Shown piece after piece: positions 1 through 10,718 of a stretch of DNA of 64,000 nt. The DNA lies in contig JACCIC010000028.1 of NCBI GenBank assembly GCA_018907035.1, positions 3,403,001 to 3,467,000 of the forward strand, read 5' to 3'. The notes under the pieces are model-generated. The model ran no database searches. It had not been told where the DNA came from and saw only the letters and a list, made by a program, of their open reading frames with translations. The position numbers were made by a program, and so were the translations under genes. The DNA is from Sycobia sp. Sy_11. Taxonomy: Eukaryota; Arthropoda; Insecta; Hymenoptera; Epichrysomallidae. Position 1 is the first letter of the stretch; the number at the start of each line of letters is the position of its first letter.

Positions 1-580
1 ATATAAATGCTGAATAAATAAATATAAAATTTCTTAAAATATTTTATTAAAAGTATTTCATTATTTTGTAAGGTATAAGTTTATGTAAATTATTAAGAAT
101 TTGTTTATAAAATATAATCGTTTCCATATTTATACATAGAATTTGGTAATAATATAGTACATATTCTTATTGCAAGAAAATATCAATCTATGTCTCTATG
201 TACACTATTATCAACTATATGAAAAAATTTTGAAGATATTTTTATTTATATTTTTCTAATTTTATAGAAAATATAGTTCACTAAATAAAAAATGCATGTC
301 TAATATAAGTTTTATAAATTTCAACTTATTGTTCCTATAGTTCGTTAAGTAATTATATGACTGAATCATAAATTAGACTTTAGCCCACATATAAATCAAT
401 TGATAATATTTTGTCTTACTTAATAAAGACACGAATAAAAACGAATGAACTATAATTTCATTTTCAACTAAAATTTCAACAAAATATTGATAATCATCCA
501 TAATATAATTTATGAATCAGCAATTATTCCTTTGGAAGCTGAGTTTTATATTCTTTTAGAGCAAATTTATGATAAAAGAT
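1..580. other. AT-rich 3' flank of TPK
   Basis: Very AT-rich, without repeats above background. A plus-strand open frame of about 48 codons ends with the stop at 600-602 and overlaps TPK exon 5. I see no start, no family match and no good acceptor, so I do not call it a gene. Confidence 0.6.
241..246 (-). terminator. TPK1: Candidate poly(A) signal for TPK
   Basis: TTTATT on the plus strand reads AATAAA on the gene strand, about 335 bp after the stop codon. In DNA this AT-rich such a hexamer is expected by chance, and another lies at 43-48, so the choice is a guess. Confidence 0.3.
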
Positions 581-720
581 TCAAGACTCATAAATTTTTG
601 TAAGTACTTCTATTCCCATAATCCAAATAAGTGGAACATCTGTAGTGATGGTAACTTCTGGTTGGTTATCATATGTGTTTGATGTACTAAGTAATTCACC
701 AAATTTCATACATGTTTTAT
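581..720 (-). CDS. TPK1: TPK exon 5, C-terminus and stop
   Basis: 140 bp including the TGA at 583-581. It encodes the conserved LLSTSNTYD loop followed by VTITTDVPLIWIMGI, the last strands of the family fold, and ends TKIYES. The acceptor TTTTATTTAG completes the split codon from exon 4 as Asp. Confidence 0.92.
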
Positions 721-1742
721 CTAAATAAAATTATTTTCATCCATTACAATTTTAAAAATCGTATTTGATACAAACAATATAGGAGTGTTATAGATATTAT
801 TACACTTTAAAATGAGCTATATTTTAAGTGTATATTATGTATGTTTTTAACACCATCTTACCTAAATTATATTTTAGACCCGAGGTTGTAATTGAATTAT
901 TGGAACTACCAAATGGAATTAAGGAACACCAACTGTTACTTTTTAAAACTTTATCTGGAATTTTAATTTTGTGCGTATCGGGTGTTAATAGCCAAGTTAA
1001 AGAATTACTAGCTATGTGAAAAACCTATAAAAGAAATATCCAAGTTTTTACTGCTTATAAAATTCTTTGTTTTACTTAATCATACATACTGGTAACATAT
1101 TTGGTATTTTTTCGCATTTGTACAATGTATTTATATTGGCTACAATTTGATCTAATCTTCCACAGCTTTCAGCAAGTACATGAATGCCATTAAGCTATTA
1201 TAACAATAATTTTTCATTATTAAAATTGTACTATTTGATCATTTCAAACTGATTGTACTTACTTGTATAGAGTTGTTTGCAACATATTGTATAAGTTCAG
1301 TGATCCCTTTTGTATAATCAGTATTCATTGTATCCATAGTATAAATAATTTTAGTTTGAGTAAGCTTTAATTTTTCTAAAAGATCTGGTGCAATACTATC
1401 CATATCCCCCGTAACTAACATTGGTAAGTACTTTTTACATTCTCCAGTCCAAATATCATTTACTTTATCACCTAAGTACTTCATCCAATGATTTGTACCT
1501 CCATCGACTGTAATAGTAACTTGTGCTAATAACAAAAATATTAAAATTGAAGACTCTCTTAAAACTTCTTGTCAAACTATTAAATTTATAAGGTTACCCT
1601 TCTCCCATAATGGCAATACTTGGTCTTGATGTAGTAGTATTGGTTGATTTAAAATTAGAAGAGCATATTTATAATCATCGGTACCTTGCAAAACTTTTAT
1701 AGGATCCCAAAGAGTTTCAGACAATTGATTTTTCCCTTGCAT
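581..1742 (-). CDS. TPK1: Thiamine pyrophosphokinase, complete five-exon gene
   Basis: Transfers pyrophosphate from ATP to thiamine, making thiamine diphosphate, the cytosolic cofactor-forming step. Five exons, read on the minus strand, join in frame: 1742-1598, 1525-1263, 1194-1090, 1024-862 and 720-581. All introns begin GT and end AG, in phases 1, 0, 0 and 1. The 271-residue product is a little longer than human TPK1 (243). Visible family landmarks in order: ALLILNQP (residues 27-34), VDGG, LVTGDMDS, NTDYTK, the CGRLDQ segment, then in the C-terminal binding domain NSLTWLL, CSLIPFG, ITTSGLKYNL and LLSTSNTYD. The start is the only ATG upstream in frame in this exon and gives a normal N-terminus. 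Introns are small (72, 68, 65 and 141 bp). Oddity: the residue aligning with human Asp97 is Met. Exon boundaries come from my own conceptual splicing, with no transcript evidence. Confidence 0.93.
862..1024 (-). CDS. TPK1: TPK exon 4, start of thiamine-binding domain
   Basis: 163 bp. It encodes the C-terminal beta-sandwich region with NSLTWLLTP, SWCSLIPFG and ITTSGLKYNL, matching the SLIYLLQPG, WCGLIPVG and VTTTGLKWNL segments of the human enzyme. The acceptor is TTTTATAG and the donor GTAAGA, phase 1. A 63-codon open frame on the opposite strand here is only its shadow. Confidence 0.92.
1090..1194 (-). CDS. TPK1: TPK exon 3
   Basis: 105 bp, 35 codons, phase 0 at both ends. It encodes the segment with CGRLDQIVANINTLYK, which aligns with the family's GRFDQ region. 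The GTATGT donor was chosen because it joins the next exon in frame as NMLP-VFHIASNS. Reading on instead reaches a stop seven codons later. Confidence 0.9.
1263..1525 (-). CDS. TPK1: TPK exon 2, catalytic core
   Basis: 263 bp. It carries VDGGTNHW, then LPMLVTGDMDS (the two acidic residues matching human Asp71 and Asp73 of the metal and substrate site), then the TMDTMNTDYTK segment with the Asp matching human Asp100. The acceptor is TTGTTATTAG and the donor a perfect GTAAGT. Confidence 0.93.
1598..1742 (-). CDS. TPK1: TPK exon 1 (coding part)
   Basis: Starts at the ATG complementary to 1740-1742 and encodes 48 residues plus one base. It contains WDPIKVL and ALLILNQPILL, the first beta strand of the catalytic domain, and ends LPLWEK. 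The donor after base 1598 is GTAACC, weaker than consensus, but the phase-1 join to exon 2 restores WEKAQVTITVDGG. A pyrimidine-rich stretch ending CAG lies just upstream, at about 1757 on the minus strand, so the ATG may sit in a second exon behind a 5' UTR intron. That upstream exon is inferred only. Confidence 0.88.
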
Positions 1743-1757
1743 TATTAAATGCTACCT

Positions 1758-3240
1758 GAAAGATAAACATTAGCAGTGAATGATTGTTATAGAAAATAAT
1801 TTATTTATTTAGAGATGAAGAAATTATTTGATCAGTAAGATTTCATTTCATCAAGTAAACATTTTTGTAAATTATTATGTTATTGACACTGATTTGTATA
1901 CCTAGTTAAATTATTTTCGAAATACCAGAAGAATTTGAGCACATGTTTAACTTAAAATTTGAATTTATCTTAACATAACTAACAACTGTAAAAAAAATCT
2001 GGATTTGGGGAAAATATGGGTTAGAAATTTAATGAATAAAAAAATTACTAGATATATAACTACAATTGCCAAAATAAACAGTTATAAATCATTTAGAAAA
2101 CAAAACATTGAGCGCATGTATGGGATGATAGTATTTGAAAACCTAATTGCATTATATATATTTTATAATAAAGATGTTATATTTTAAAATAATTTAGAAA
2201 AAATTATGATATACTTATTAGTTACTCCATGGTGTAAAATATTTTTTTATGTAATAACCAAAATAATATTTGGTAACAGTGATAACTGATAACAGTAACT
2301 AACAAACATAATGACCTCCCAAGGACCTCCCTCTGATGACAATGACATTCATTCGTACTTTGACGTCACTACAATGATATAAAAGTTGATAATAAAGAGA
2401 GATAGAGAATGATTACAATAAGAACACCAAGGTTTATGTACGTGAACTGACATCTATAGATAGTAAGACAAACTAAGAAATAGAATTTATCAATACGTGA
2501 AAATGGCGGGGTTTTCAAACAATCGTTTCACTTAATAAGTTTCATTGTGATTATAATTTACTTTCAGAGTCGCAAAAGTAGTAATACTTAATTGTAATTA
2601 ATATTTTTATCGAAATTAATGGTTACTTATAAATGACATTTTGATTAGAATAAATTTTAATTTTATTTCATAGCTATAATTTTGATAATGATCGATAATT
2701 TAGAAAATGGAATTTATGTGATCCATTTCAGCTCTACATATACATTTCATTGTGTATATTTTAAATTTATTAGCTCAATTTGAACCTATATCACGGATGA
2801 ATTGTTTCAATTACTAAAGTGGAATGCGCCATTCATTTAAATACAAAATATGATATGTTGATCTTCAATAGTAATTAGCGTATTATTATATTTTTTAGCT
2901 GAAAAGCTTAGAAATTTGCTTTATGCCATTTTTTAATACTTTAAACGATTAGCCGTATAAGATCTCCCTTGCGTACTCAACAGTTCGACTAAGATTATCA
3001 GTAAAATCACCAATTCTTTTACCAAACTTTTTAATTTTCTATTATTTACTACGTGAAATTCGAACAGTTAATTGAAAAGAATTAAAAATACTTGAATTTT
3101 TAGCAAGATCATTTTCATCAACTTCCATTATTGCGCAGGTAATAGTTTCATTAAGAATATTCTACCGATCGATCACTTGTTCTTCAACGGTCGCAGCTCT
3201 CGTTTCGGAAAAAACAAAAAACTAAAAGAAAAAAAAAAGA
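1758..3240. other. AT-rich region upstream of TPK
   Basis: Probably holds the TPK promoter and perhaps a 5' UTR exon. The only notable signals are the CRE octamer near 2361 and an ATGGCGG-containing motif near 2503. The short open frames here look random. Confidence 0.5.
2361..2368. promoter_or_regulatory. CRE-type palindrome TGACGTCA
   Basis: A perfect cAMP-response-element octamer about 620 bp upstream of the TPK ATG. About 135 bp further upstream (2500-2511) is AAAATGGCGGGG, similar to YY1-type motifs seen near housekeeping transcription starts. Both would fit a TPK promoter or a bidirectional promoter. The role is inferred. Confidence 0.3.
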
Positions 3241-3720
3241 TAAAGAAAAGACTTTCGTGCGACTCGGCATCAGCGTCCCTAATCGATCAAATCCCGAGGC
3301 ATCGGCGTCGGGCCAAAAACTCGACATTCTCGGAGCATCGCATCATCAGTTGACGTACGTTCACTTGTATAGATATACGTATAGCCCCCAGCCTCCCTCC
3401 ACCTCGGCATGTAAACGCCGCAGGCATCGACATAATGCGACTCGGACCTTATGTGTGTGTGTGCGTGTGTACCGCGACGCCAATCCGGTCGCCAGATCTG
3501 GATAATGCGGCGCAGCGCGCGGGTCTCGGGCACGTGCGCGACGTCTCCCCGGGCGATCTCCGCGGGGCAGCCGCGACGGTAGTGCTCGACGAGCACAGCC
3601 TCGCGGCTACTCTGACAGGGCGAGGGCGCGACATCCCTGAGGACCGTCGGTCGTCGTCACCCGCGCATCATATCGGCCGTCTGAATCCGACGTATAGTTA
3701 TATATGTGTGTGTTTGTATA

Positions 3721-3728
<8 letters not shown>

Positions 3729-3783
<55 letters not shown>
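3729..3783. repeat. (TA)n microsatellite
   Basis: About 55 bp of pure TA following a short TG/TA mixed lead-in. Confidence 0.95.
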
Positions 3784-3786
<3 letters not shown>

Positions 3787-3890
3787 ATAGACAGTTACAG
3801 CGCCCGAAGCAGTACCGGATGATCGTGAGGGAATTGCGGATCGGGCAACGGGGGTGTGCCGTTTATTGCCGCGGCGGGAGAGTAGTGCGC

Positions 3891-3921
<31 letters not shown>

Positions 3922-3952
3922 AATGAATGGATGGATGGATGGATGGATGGAT
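3891..3952. repeat. Compound (AT)n-(ATGG)n microsatellite
   Basis: AT dinucleotides to about 3920, then about six ATGG/TGGA tetranucleotide units. Confidence 0.93.
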
Positions 3953-3999
3953 TAGGATCGCCACTCGGGTAGGTGCGAATATAACTCGAGTGGCGTTAT

Positions 4000-4011
4000 G
4001 GGGGGGGGGGG
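4000..4011. repeat. Poly-G run, 12 bp
   Basis: Twelve consecutive G. One of about twenty such runs in the window. Confidence 0.95.
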
Positions 4012-4088
4012 CCTACTGGGAAACGGAGCCTGATGAGATTTTCCATTTCGAGGGTAGATTGTCGTTGGTAAAGGGATGGGTAGAAAGT

Positions 4089-4091
<3 letters not shown>

Positions 4092-4131
<40 letters not shown>
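4092..4131. repeat. (GA)n microsatellite
   Basis: Forty bp of uninterrupted AG/GA, a homopurine tract. Confidence 0.95.
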
Positions 4132-4132
<1 letters not shown>

Positions 4133-4670
4133 ACCGCGCACTTAGCCGACGTAGAAAATGAGCTTTGTCTTATTTAGGTCATTTGGTTGAGCAAAATTTT
4201 TTAATAATAATAAATATATTATATAATCTTGTATTATATAAAATTATATAATCAATATTAATAAATATATTCCATTAATAATAATTACGCTCCATTTTTT
4301 ATGCACATCAGATAAAGATATTAGCGTAGCATCAGAAAAATATTTATTTGAGTAGTATCGAATTGAAAGTTAATTCAAACAAATAAAAATTATCCGAATT
4401 GAGCCAATCGATCTACTTGATAACAATTTAGTTTATTAAAACTACGAAAATATTTATTCAAAGCAATCAAATAATTTAGCTGCTATTATTTGAATAAAGT
4501 ATTTATTTAATCCTAGCAATTATAATGAATTTTTTCAATGAAGGCAAATGTATAGAGTTTGGTATTTTAAGTAGAAGTAGAAACTTGACACTGCTAGAAT
4601 TGTTCAAGTATCCTTTGAAATTCTGGTCTATTCGAATGTTAGGTTCGCATGTGCTGAATCTTATTTATTG

Positions 4671-4696
4671 ACACACACACACACACACACACACAC
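4671..4696. repeat. (CA)n microsatellite
   Basis: 26 bp of alternating AC. Confidence 0.93.
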
Positions 4697-5228
4697 ATAC
4701 GAAGCTTATATACTTATCACAACTGACCTATATATTCATAGTATCATGAATGAATCGCAAATAATCCATATTGCACGTTTTATAAAATCGAATGTACGCA
4801 CGTATAAGATTCCAACGTTCGAATTGTGAATACGCGAGATTCAAACGAATTCGTGCCTCGAGTTCGAAGCTGCTTTGCGAACGTTCGAAAGTTCAAGCAC
4901 GACTCGCCGAAGCCTCTATAATTCTGAAAAAATTTTGATACAAGCTCTGTTTAAATAAATGGCAATAGCAGCAGTGATCATCATCCGTGCCGCGTGGCGA
5001 ACTGAAACACGGAAACGTTCGCGCATGAAAAGCGGTAATTAAGCGGCCCGCTCCTATTTCGCTCCGCTGGCCCTTCGCGCGGTAGTAAATAGGAACGCGC
5101 GCTCATTGCCCGCAGTTCCATAAACTATAGCCGGCAAAAGAGAAATGCGCCCATCGGAGCTGATCGATAGTAAAATCGGCAGGACTCTCGGTGCACATTG
5201 CCTATGTAGATATCGAGGATGGTGAGGG

Positions 5229-5231
<3 letters not shown>

Positions 5232-5277
<46 letters not shown>
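5232..5277. repeat. (TA)n microsatellite
   Basis: 46 bp of pure TA. Confidence 0.95.
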
Positions 5278-5279
<2 letters not shown>

Positions 5280-5682
5280 TATATACACATATGTATGTAT
5301 AAATTAAACGATATATGGTATATATCTATGTATGGATCAGGAAACAAGAGAGAGGGAAGCGGATCCTCATAATAAAAGCCGGGCCTATTTGAGTTGCATA
5401 ATACAGAGATATTTGCTCGGTTTACATGCCGAATGCAACGCGACAAGGGGAGAGAACGGGGGCGGTAGGGTCAAGTTTAGATGTGCATGCCGATCGCTTC
5501 CGGCTCTGTACGAGCGTCGGCGCGTCGCTATCGCCGATATCATCACCGGCTCGATGGCTCTTTCGGTAGTCCCGCGCACGAGAGAGTTTCCGGTATATTA
5601 GTTTCCGGACTCTCGGGCTAATTAAATCACAAAGTTTAATATGCGGCGTAAAATTTAATGTCCGACAGTTTTTCCTCCCTCT

Positions 5683-5708
5683 CCCCCCCCCTCTCTCTCT
5701 CTCTCTCT
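5683..5708. repeat. Poly-C followed by (CT)n
   Basis: About nine C followed by about nine CT units, all pyrimidine. Confidence 0.9.
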
Positions 5709-6896
5709 GTAAAATAACTGCTCGGAGCAACTTTTTTATAATCTACACTATCTTTAAATAAAGAAAAAAAACTTTATATCATGATTTTTTATTATTCCAA
5801 TTCTTTGAAAATAAGACGATTTATAGTACTATCGATTTCGTAGAGCAAGATAAAAATGAATACACATGAAAATTTTTTATATAATAACGAGGTTTCGTGT
5901 CGTCAGCATAAGGTGCGCTGAGCTGTACAGTAAATTTTATTAAAAACCGCTAAAACTTAACGCAATTGTCAAATATGAAACAAATAAAGAAGTAAGTTTA
6001 TCTAGAAATTGATCAAAAGTAAATTAACTATCTGTAACATAGCTACAGTAATACAAAAACATTAAAACTAACAGCGTGGCAACAAAGTGAGAAGATCACA
6101 CGTTGTAAAAGTGCGAGGAGAGTTTAAATTGCAATTGAATGCTGATTACATTTGAATGAAAAATTTAGTGGCCATTTGAAGGACAAAACAATAGAAAACA
6201 TACATTAATGATAATGAGAATATATATTAAATAAATTATGTAAATAGGCAATCAACAAATTTTAAATAATCTATACTTACATTGCTCTTTAATGAAGAAC
6301 AATATACACTGAATTGGAAAGGTTTCCATATCTTTTATTATTATTGCTATTCATATTCAATTTCATTTAGATTATTTCGAAAACTACTCATGAACCAGTT
6401 TTGAAGTCTATGTTAAAAATTAACAAAAATTTTCAATTCAATGTTTATTACTATTATTTAATGAATTTTACAACCTGAAGCGGTTAATATGCCTTATGTT
6501 GTCGAATCGTCGCGAAATAGATAAAATACTTTTGTTTAATCTGTTTCACTTCGTCTTACGATATCTATAATAATAAAAATTAACTGAAAATATTTAGTTT
6601 CGATGAAAAGATGATTCGCAAATTGGAAAAAACTCTCACTTCTTTATAATATAAATTGGCCTGGTACACCTATGCTATGTTACGTTTAATTACCATTGTT
6701 ATGCTAAACGAACTACCAATGCTGGTCCGGACAATTGTTAAATAAGTAAAGAAATAAATTGTCTTAAAAGTCGAACTACGGTAATCTTAAGCGACAGCCG
6801 CACTTTTTCCAGACAAGCTTCCAATAATTATTCTCTTCGTCGATCGCGCGCCGAATTATACATCTCGAAAACGTCAGGTTAAAAGCCTATACATAA

Positions 6897-6898
<2 letters not shown>

Positions 6899-6935
<37 letters not shown>
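6899..6935. repeat. (TA)n microsatellite
   Basis: 37 bp, at the left border of a GC-rich island. Confidence 0.95.
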
Positions 6936-6940
<5 letters not shown>

Positions 6941-9170
6941 GGCACTTCGCGAAATATTCTCGGCCCTATAAACGAGCAGCCGTCCTCGTTGAAACTTGGC
7001 GGGGCATTATCGGCAGGGGGGGGGGAGAGGAGCAGCGCGGTAAAGGAGGGCGCGCGAAAGCTAGATGGGAGCGATGGGACGGCCGGGGAAAGGGCGGAGA
7101 GAGAAAGATGAGTAGGGACAGGGGGCGAATGAGAGAGGGACGCGCGGGAGGGGGTGGGGGTGGGGGGGGTGTCGGTGGAGAAAGACGTCGGGTTTTCTTG
7201 CGAGAGAAGCCTCGTGTGCGCAAGCAGAGCTCGCGACACTTACGCTCCGGGCGACGCGTCGCGTCGCGTGTCGCGCAGCATGCGCTCGGCGATTGGGAGA
7301 GGGGAGGGGTAGGGGGGTGGGAGGCTTTAAACTTTCTTTCGCGGGCGCACTTTTCGGCAGCACTCTGACGGGAATTTCTCGAGCTCGCGGTTTTTCCAAC
7401 TAATGCCGACGGCTCTCTTACCTGCCCGTCAGCTGTCGCGGCCAGGCTGTGAGGGTCCCGTCCCGCCTTCAATTTCATACGTTTGCTTTTTACAAATTTA
7501 TTTGCTACATATATATACATATAAAGCTCGACAGAATGAAGTGTACCGACTTTTTGAACAAGAGGGACGTAGAAATGCCGCTTTTATTTTACAAATTTTG
7601 TTGGAGAATGTTATGTGACATTTCGCTCTCGATGTATTTTGATGAAGAAGTAAAAATGTATTTTCCTTTTTTCACGACTGCGAAAGAGCGGATTATATGC
7701 GACGCAATTTCATTTATTATTATACAACATCAAAATTTCCCTTTATTACATGCATATATTAGATATAAATAATATTTTTTTACCATCCAACGACCAGTGT
7801 AATTTGGACATTTTCATAAAAAATCCATTAAATCTCATGCAAATTATGAAATTTGTTTTCAGCATATTTAAATTAATTTTAATAACTTGTACATGAATTG
7901 TAGTGTACAATATTATAAAATGTATAAATTCTGATCTAAATTTTTAATCGATAAATATGTATTGCATTATTTTAAACTTTCGATTATTTATTTAATTAAT
8001 TGCCGATGTCAAAGTTTATATTATTCATTTAATAATACACGAAGATTCAAATTTAAATCATAATTAACGCATTCGCACGCACATACGCCGAAAGAAAGTG
8101 TCATAATTTGCATTAACTTTAACGCCTTTTTTAACAGTGTAGAAAAATATCCGACAGTAATTTAAGAACGGTTTCACGAGAAAATGCCTAATTTAATTCA
8201 ATTCGGCTCGGCCTTTCACGTGCACTATCCACGTGCACGTCTAACGACTCGAAAGCCCATTGAGCTATACGCGAGACAGCGTGCGCACGCGGAATATCAG
8301 CACAAAAGCGAGCGAGGCGACGCATTAGTACGCTGAGAATTTCAGTCCTCCCGAGCGAGAGGCGCTAAAGGAATTTTGAGCATACGTTTGAATGTGTGTT
8401 CTCGGCCCGTTCGACAGAAAAATACGCGGCCCCGCGGAAAAGGGTGTGGCGGGGGGGGGGAGGGCTCGGAACGAGAGACAGCTAGATCCGGAGCGAGATC
8501 GAACGAGCCGAAGAAATGAAGAATATTATGCGAAATGGGGTGGGGGGAGGGCGAAGGTGGTGTACATCCGCGCGCGTTAGTCGGGATCGAGGACTCGAGC
8601 GTCGAAGCCAAGAGGAATAGCGAGCGAGGGGCGAGGGACGCGAGGCGCGCGGAGGCTCGAACTGCTGCGTCGGTAATGCTGATCCGGGGAAGATTACTGG
8701 TAGCGCGCCAAGACTCCTCAGGTCTGCCACTTCGCTCTATCTCTTTCGCGTCCCCGCCTTCACCTGCTGCTTTACGAAGCGTCACCAGCCCCTCTGCCAT
8801 CACTCTCTTTTCTTTTCTTTTTTTTTTTTTCTGCTTCGCTGCTCTTTTTCATCCGCTGTACCGACTACCTATATACATGTATGTATATACTGTCGAAATA
8901 CAGGGGAGAGTAGCTTTAACAAGTTTGGTCCAGATATGTCCGAGAGGGCATTTGGCGCGGGACGAAACAATGGCGCGATATCATCGTGTAAGCCCCGCAC
9001 GTACCGATAAATATGTTAAATCCGCAGCGGGGACGGGTTGGGGGGGGGCGGCATTCGTTGTAAAAGTGTCGACGAGAGCTAGCGATGGTACGGCTCATTG
9101 TTACGTATACATCTCTGCATGAAATCTGGATTTTGAGGTTGTTCAAAATCGAAGAATAAATATGCATAGA
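6936..9170. other. Two GC-rich islands (about 6.94-7.45 and 8.25-9.1 kb)
   Basis: CpG-dense and purine-skewed, with G runs at 7016-7025 and 8451-8460 and a strong quadruplex motif at 7146-7169. Open frames of 100-195 codons exist on both strands but are rich in Pro, Arg and Ser from composition alone. The AT-rich stretch between the islands is featureless. Confidence 0.55.
7146..7169 (+). other. G-quadruplex motif
   Basis: Four G runs of 3, 5, 5 and 8 bases separated by single-base loops (A, T, T). This meets the strictest form of the quadruplex consensus. Confidence 0.75.
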
Positions 9171-10664
9171 CGTCTTTTACGTGAAAATTTCATTATTCGA
9201 TTTTGGCAACGAGTGTCCCCATTCGAGTGCCAAACTGTGCCTAGATAGATGTATGTTATAAAATGTTGATGTAACAAATTTCTTGATTAACATGAAACCG
9301 ATTAATGAATTCATCATTCAATCAACTTCGATTAGAATTTTTCTATGCGTAACTCTTGATCCGTTCTACATCAGTGTACATATTTTGAAATTCTTCAAGG
9401 AGCCAGGCAAATATCCGCTGTAACGAAATAACCGAGATTCCCAAAAGCAAGAATGCTCGGCTCTCCAGTTGTCCAGGGAATTTTATCAAAGTGGCAATAG
9501 AGCTCTGCCGATGCGTTTTATAAGTGGGAGATATTTCGACTTGAAATTTAAAGTATATTTATCAAAAGCAAGGGTTGCATAAGGGATAACAGTAGACTAA
9601 TAAAGAGGCGATGGACTTACCATATATTCGCGCGTCATCTACAGATTTGGTTCATAGTGAATCGGAGAAATTTTTTCAAGTAGTGAAAGTAATGAAAAGT
9701 ATTCTAACTCTTACTTTTATGTATGCATTTTGTGACGAGCGCGATCGGGCATGTCTGTTACTACTTTGCATATTGTATTCTTTGTATCTTGATGTCTGTA
9801 TTTTCAATAAATTCACAAAATAAAACATTATACTATTGAATAAATATTAATTTAAGATTTAATGATTGTTTTAAATACACGCACTATATGTTCGTTTAAT
9901 TGTAAAAAGTTCGTTATATGTTTTAGGCGAATAGCTCCGTAACAATATTAAGCTCGTGTGCAAGCTTGAATGTTAATTCTTATACATTACTATAACATTT
10001 TTCAATGCGTTTCCGAATTCTATCAGGTATCGCCGTTTTGACCTCTACTTGGCGAGCACTGCTGAGAGGAGGAGGAGGAGGCCCTCTATTATCCTTGCTA
10101 CACGCTCGCTGCAGGATTGATGGGCGATTTAACTGCCGCGGACTGGGCGTCGACCTCGGCATAGCTCTATACACACATACAGGAGATGAGCGGCTTAGAG
10201 TTGCGTTATTTTAAGGGCTATATAAGCACATCGACGACAGGCCCTATATCTTATTTCAAATCAGCGACGTTAATACTGAAAGGCGCCCACGCGTCTTTCG
10301 TATGGGCGAAAGCTGCGTGGAATAGACTCGGTGAGAGAAGTTTCGGGCAAAGAGAGGCATTTTTTTTTTAATCCTAATGTTATTGCGCAAATTTCACGAA
10401 ATTTCGCAAACGCATCGGCAATCAATTTAAATTGGGCACTGCATAAATATATGTATATATGTGTGTGTAACAGACAGTTCGGGACATTTATCAGAATCGT
10501 CGGTCGAACAAAGGACTACTTCATCTGCCGCGCTTGCGAGCGCCAAACTATGCTGAAGACCCATGAAATATTTAAAAGTAAAGTGTATTTTGTAGTTCTA
10601 CTTACGGTCGAAGCCGTACGTCTTCCCCCGGAGCCGGCCGATCTTGCGCCGGGTTTTTTATATA

Positions 10665-10718
<54 letters not shown>

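Larger units (their letters stand above)
3241..4140. other. GC-rich island with four microsatellites
   Basis: CpG-rich sequence from about 3250 to 3680, then TA, AT, TGGA and GA arrays and a 12-bp G run. Overlapping open frames on both strands are driven by base composition and show no recognisable domain. Confidence 0.6.
4141..6898. other. Non-coding, mixed composition
   Basis: Contains CA, TA and CT arrays and a modestly GC-rich patch at about 4960-5600. I see no coding exon that I can support. Confidence 0.55.

Noticed and set aside
455..602. Possible last exon of a plus-strand gene ending in KTHKFL
   Set aside because: No start, weak acceptor, no family match, and it overlaps the antisense TPK coding exon.
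8535..9122. 195-codon plus-strand frame
   Set aside because: No motif, includes a poly-T-derived Phe run, and has competing frames on the opposite strand in the same GC island.
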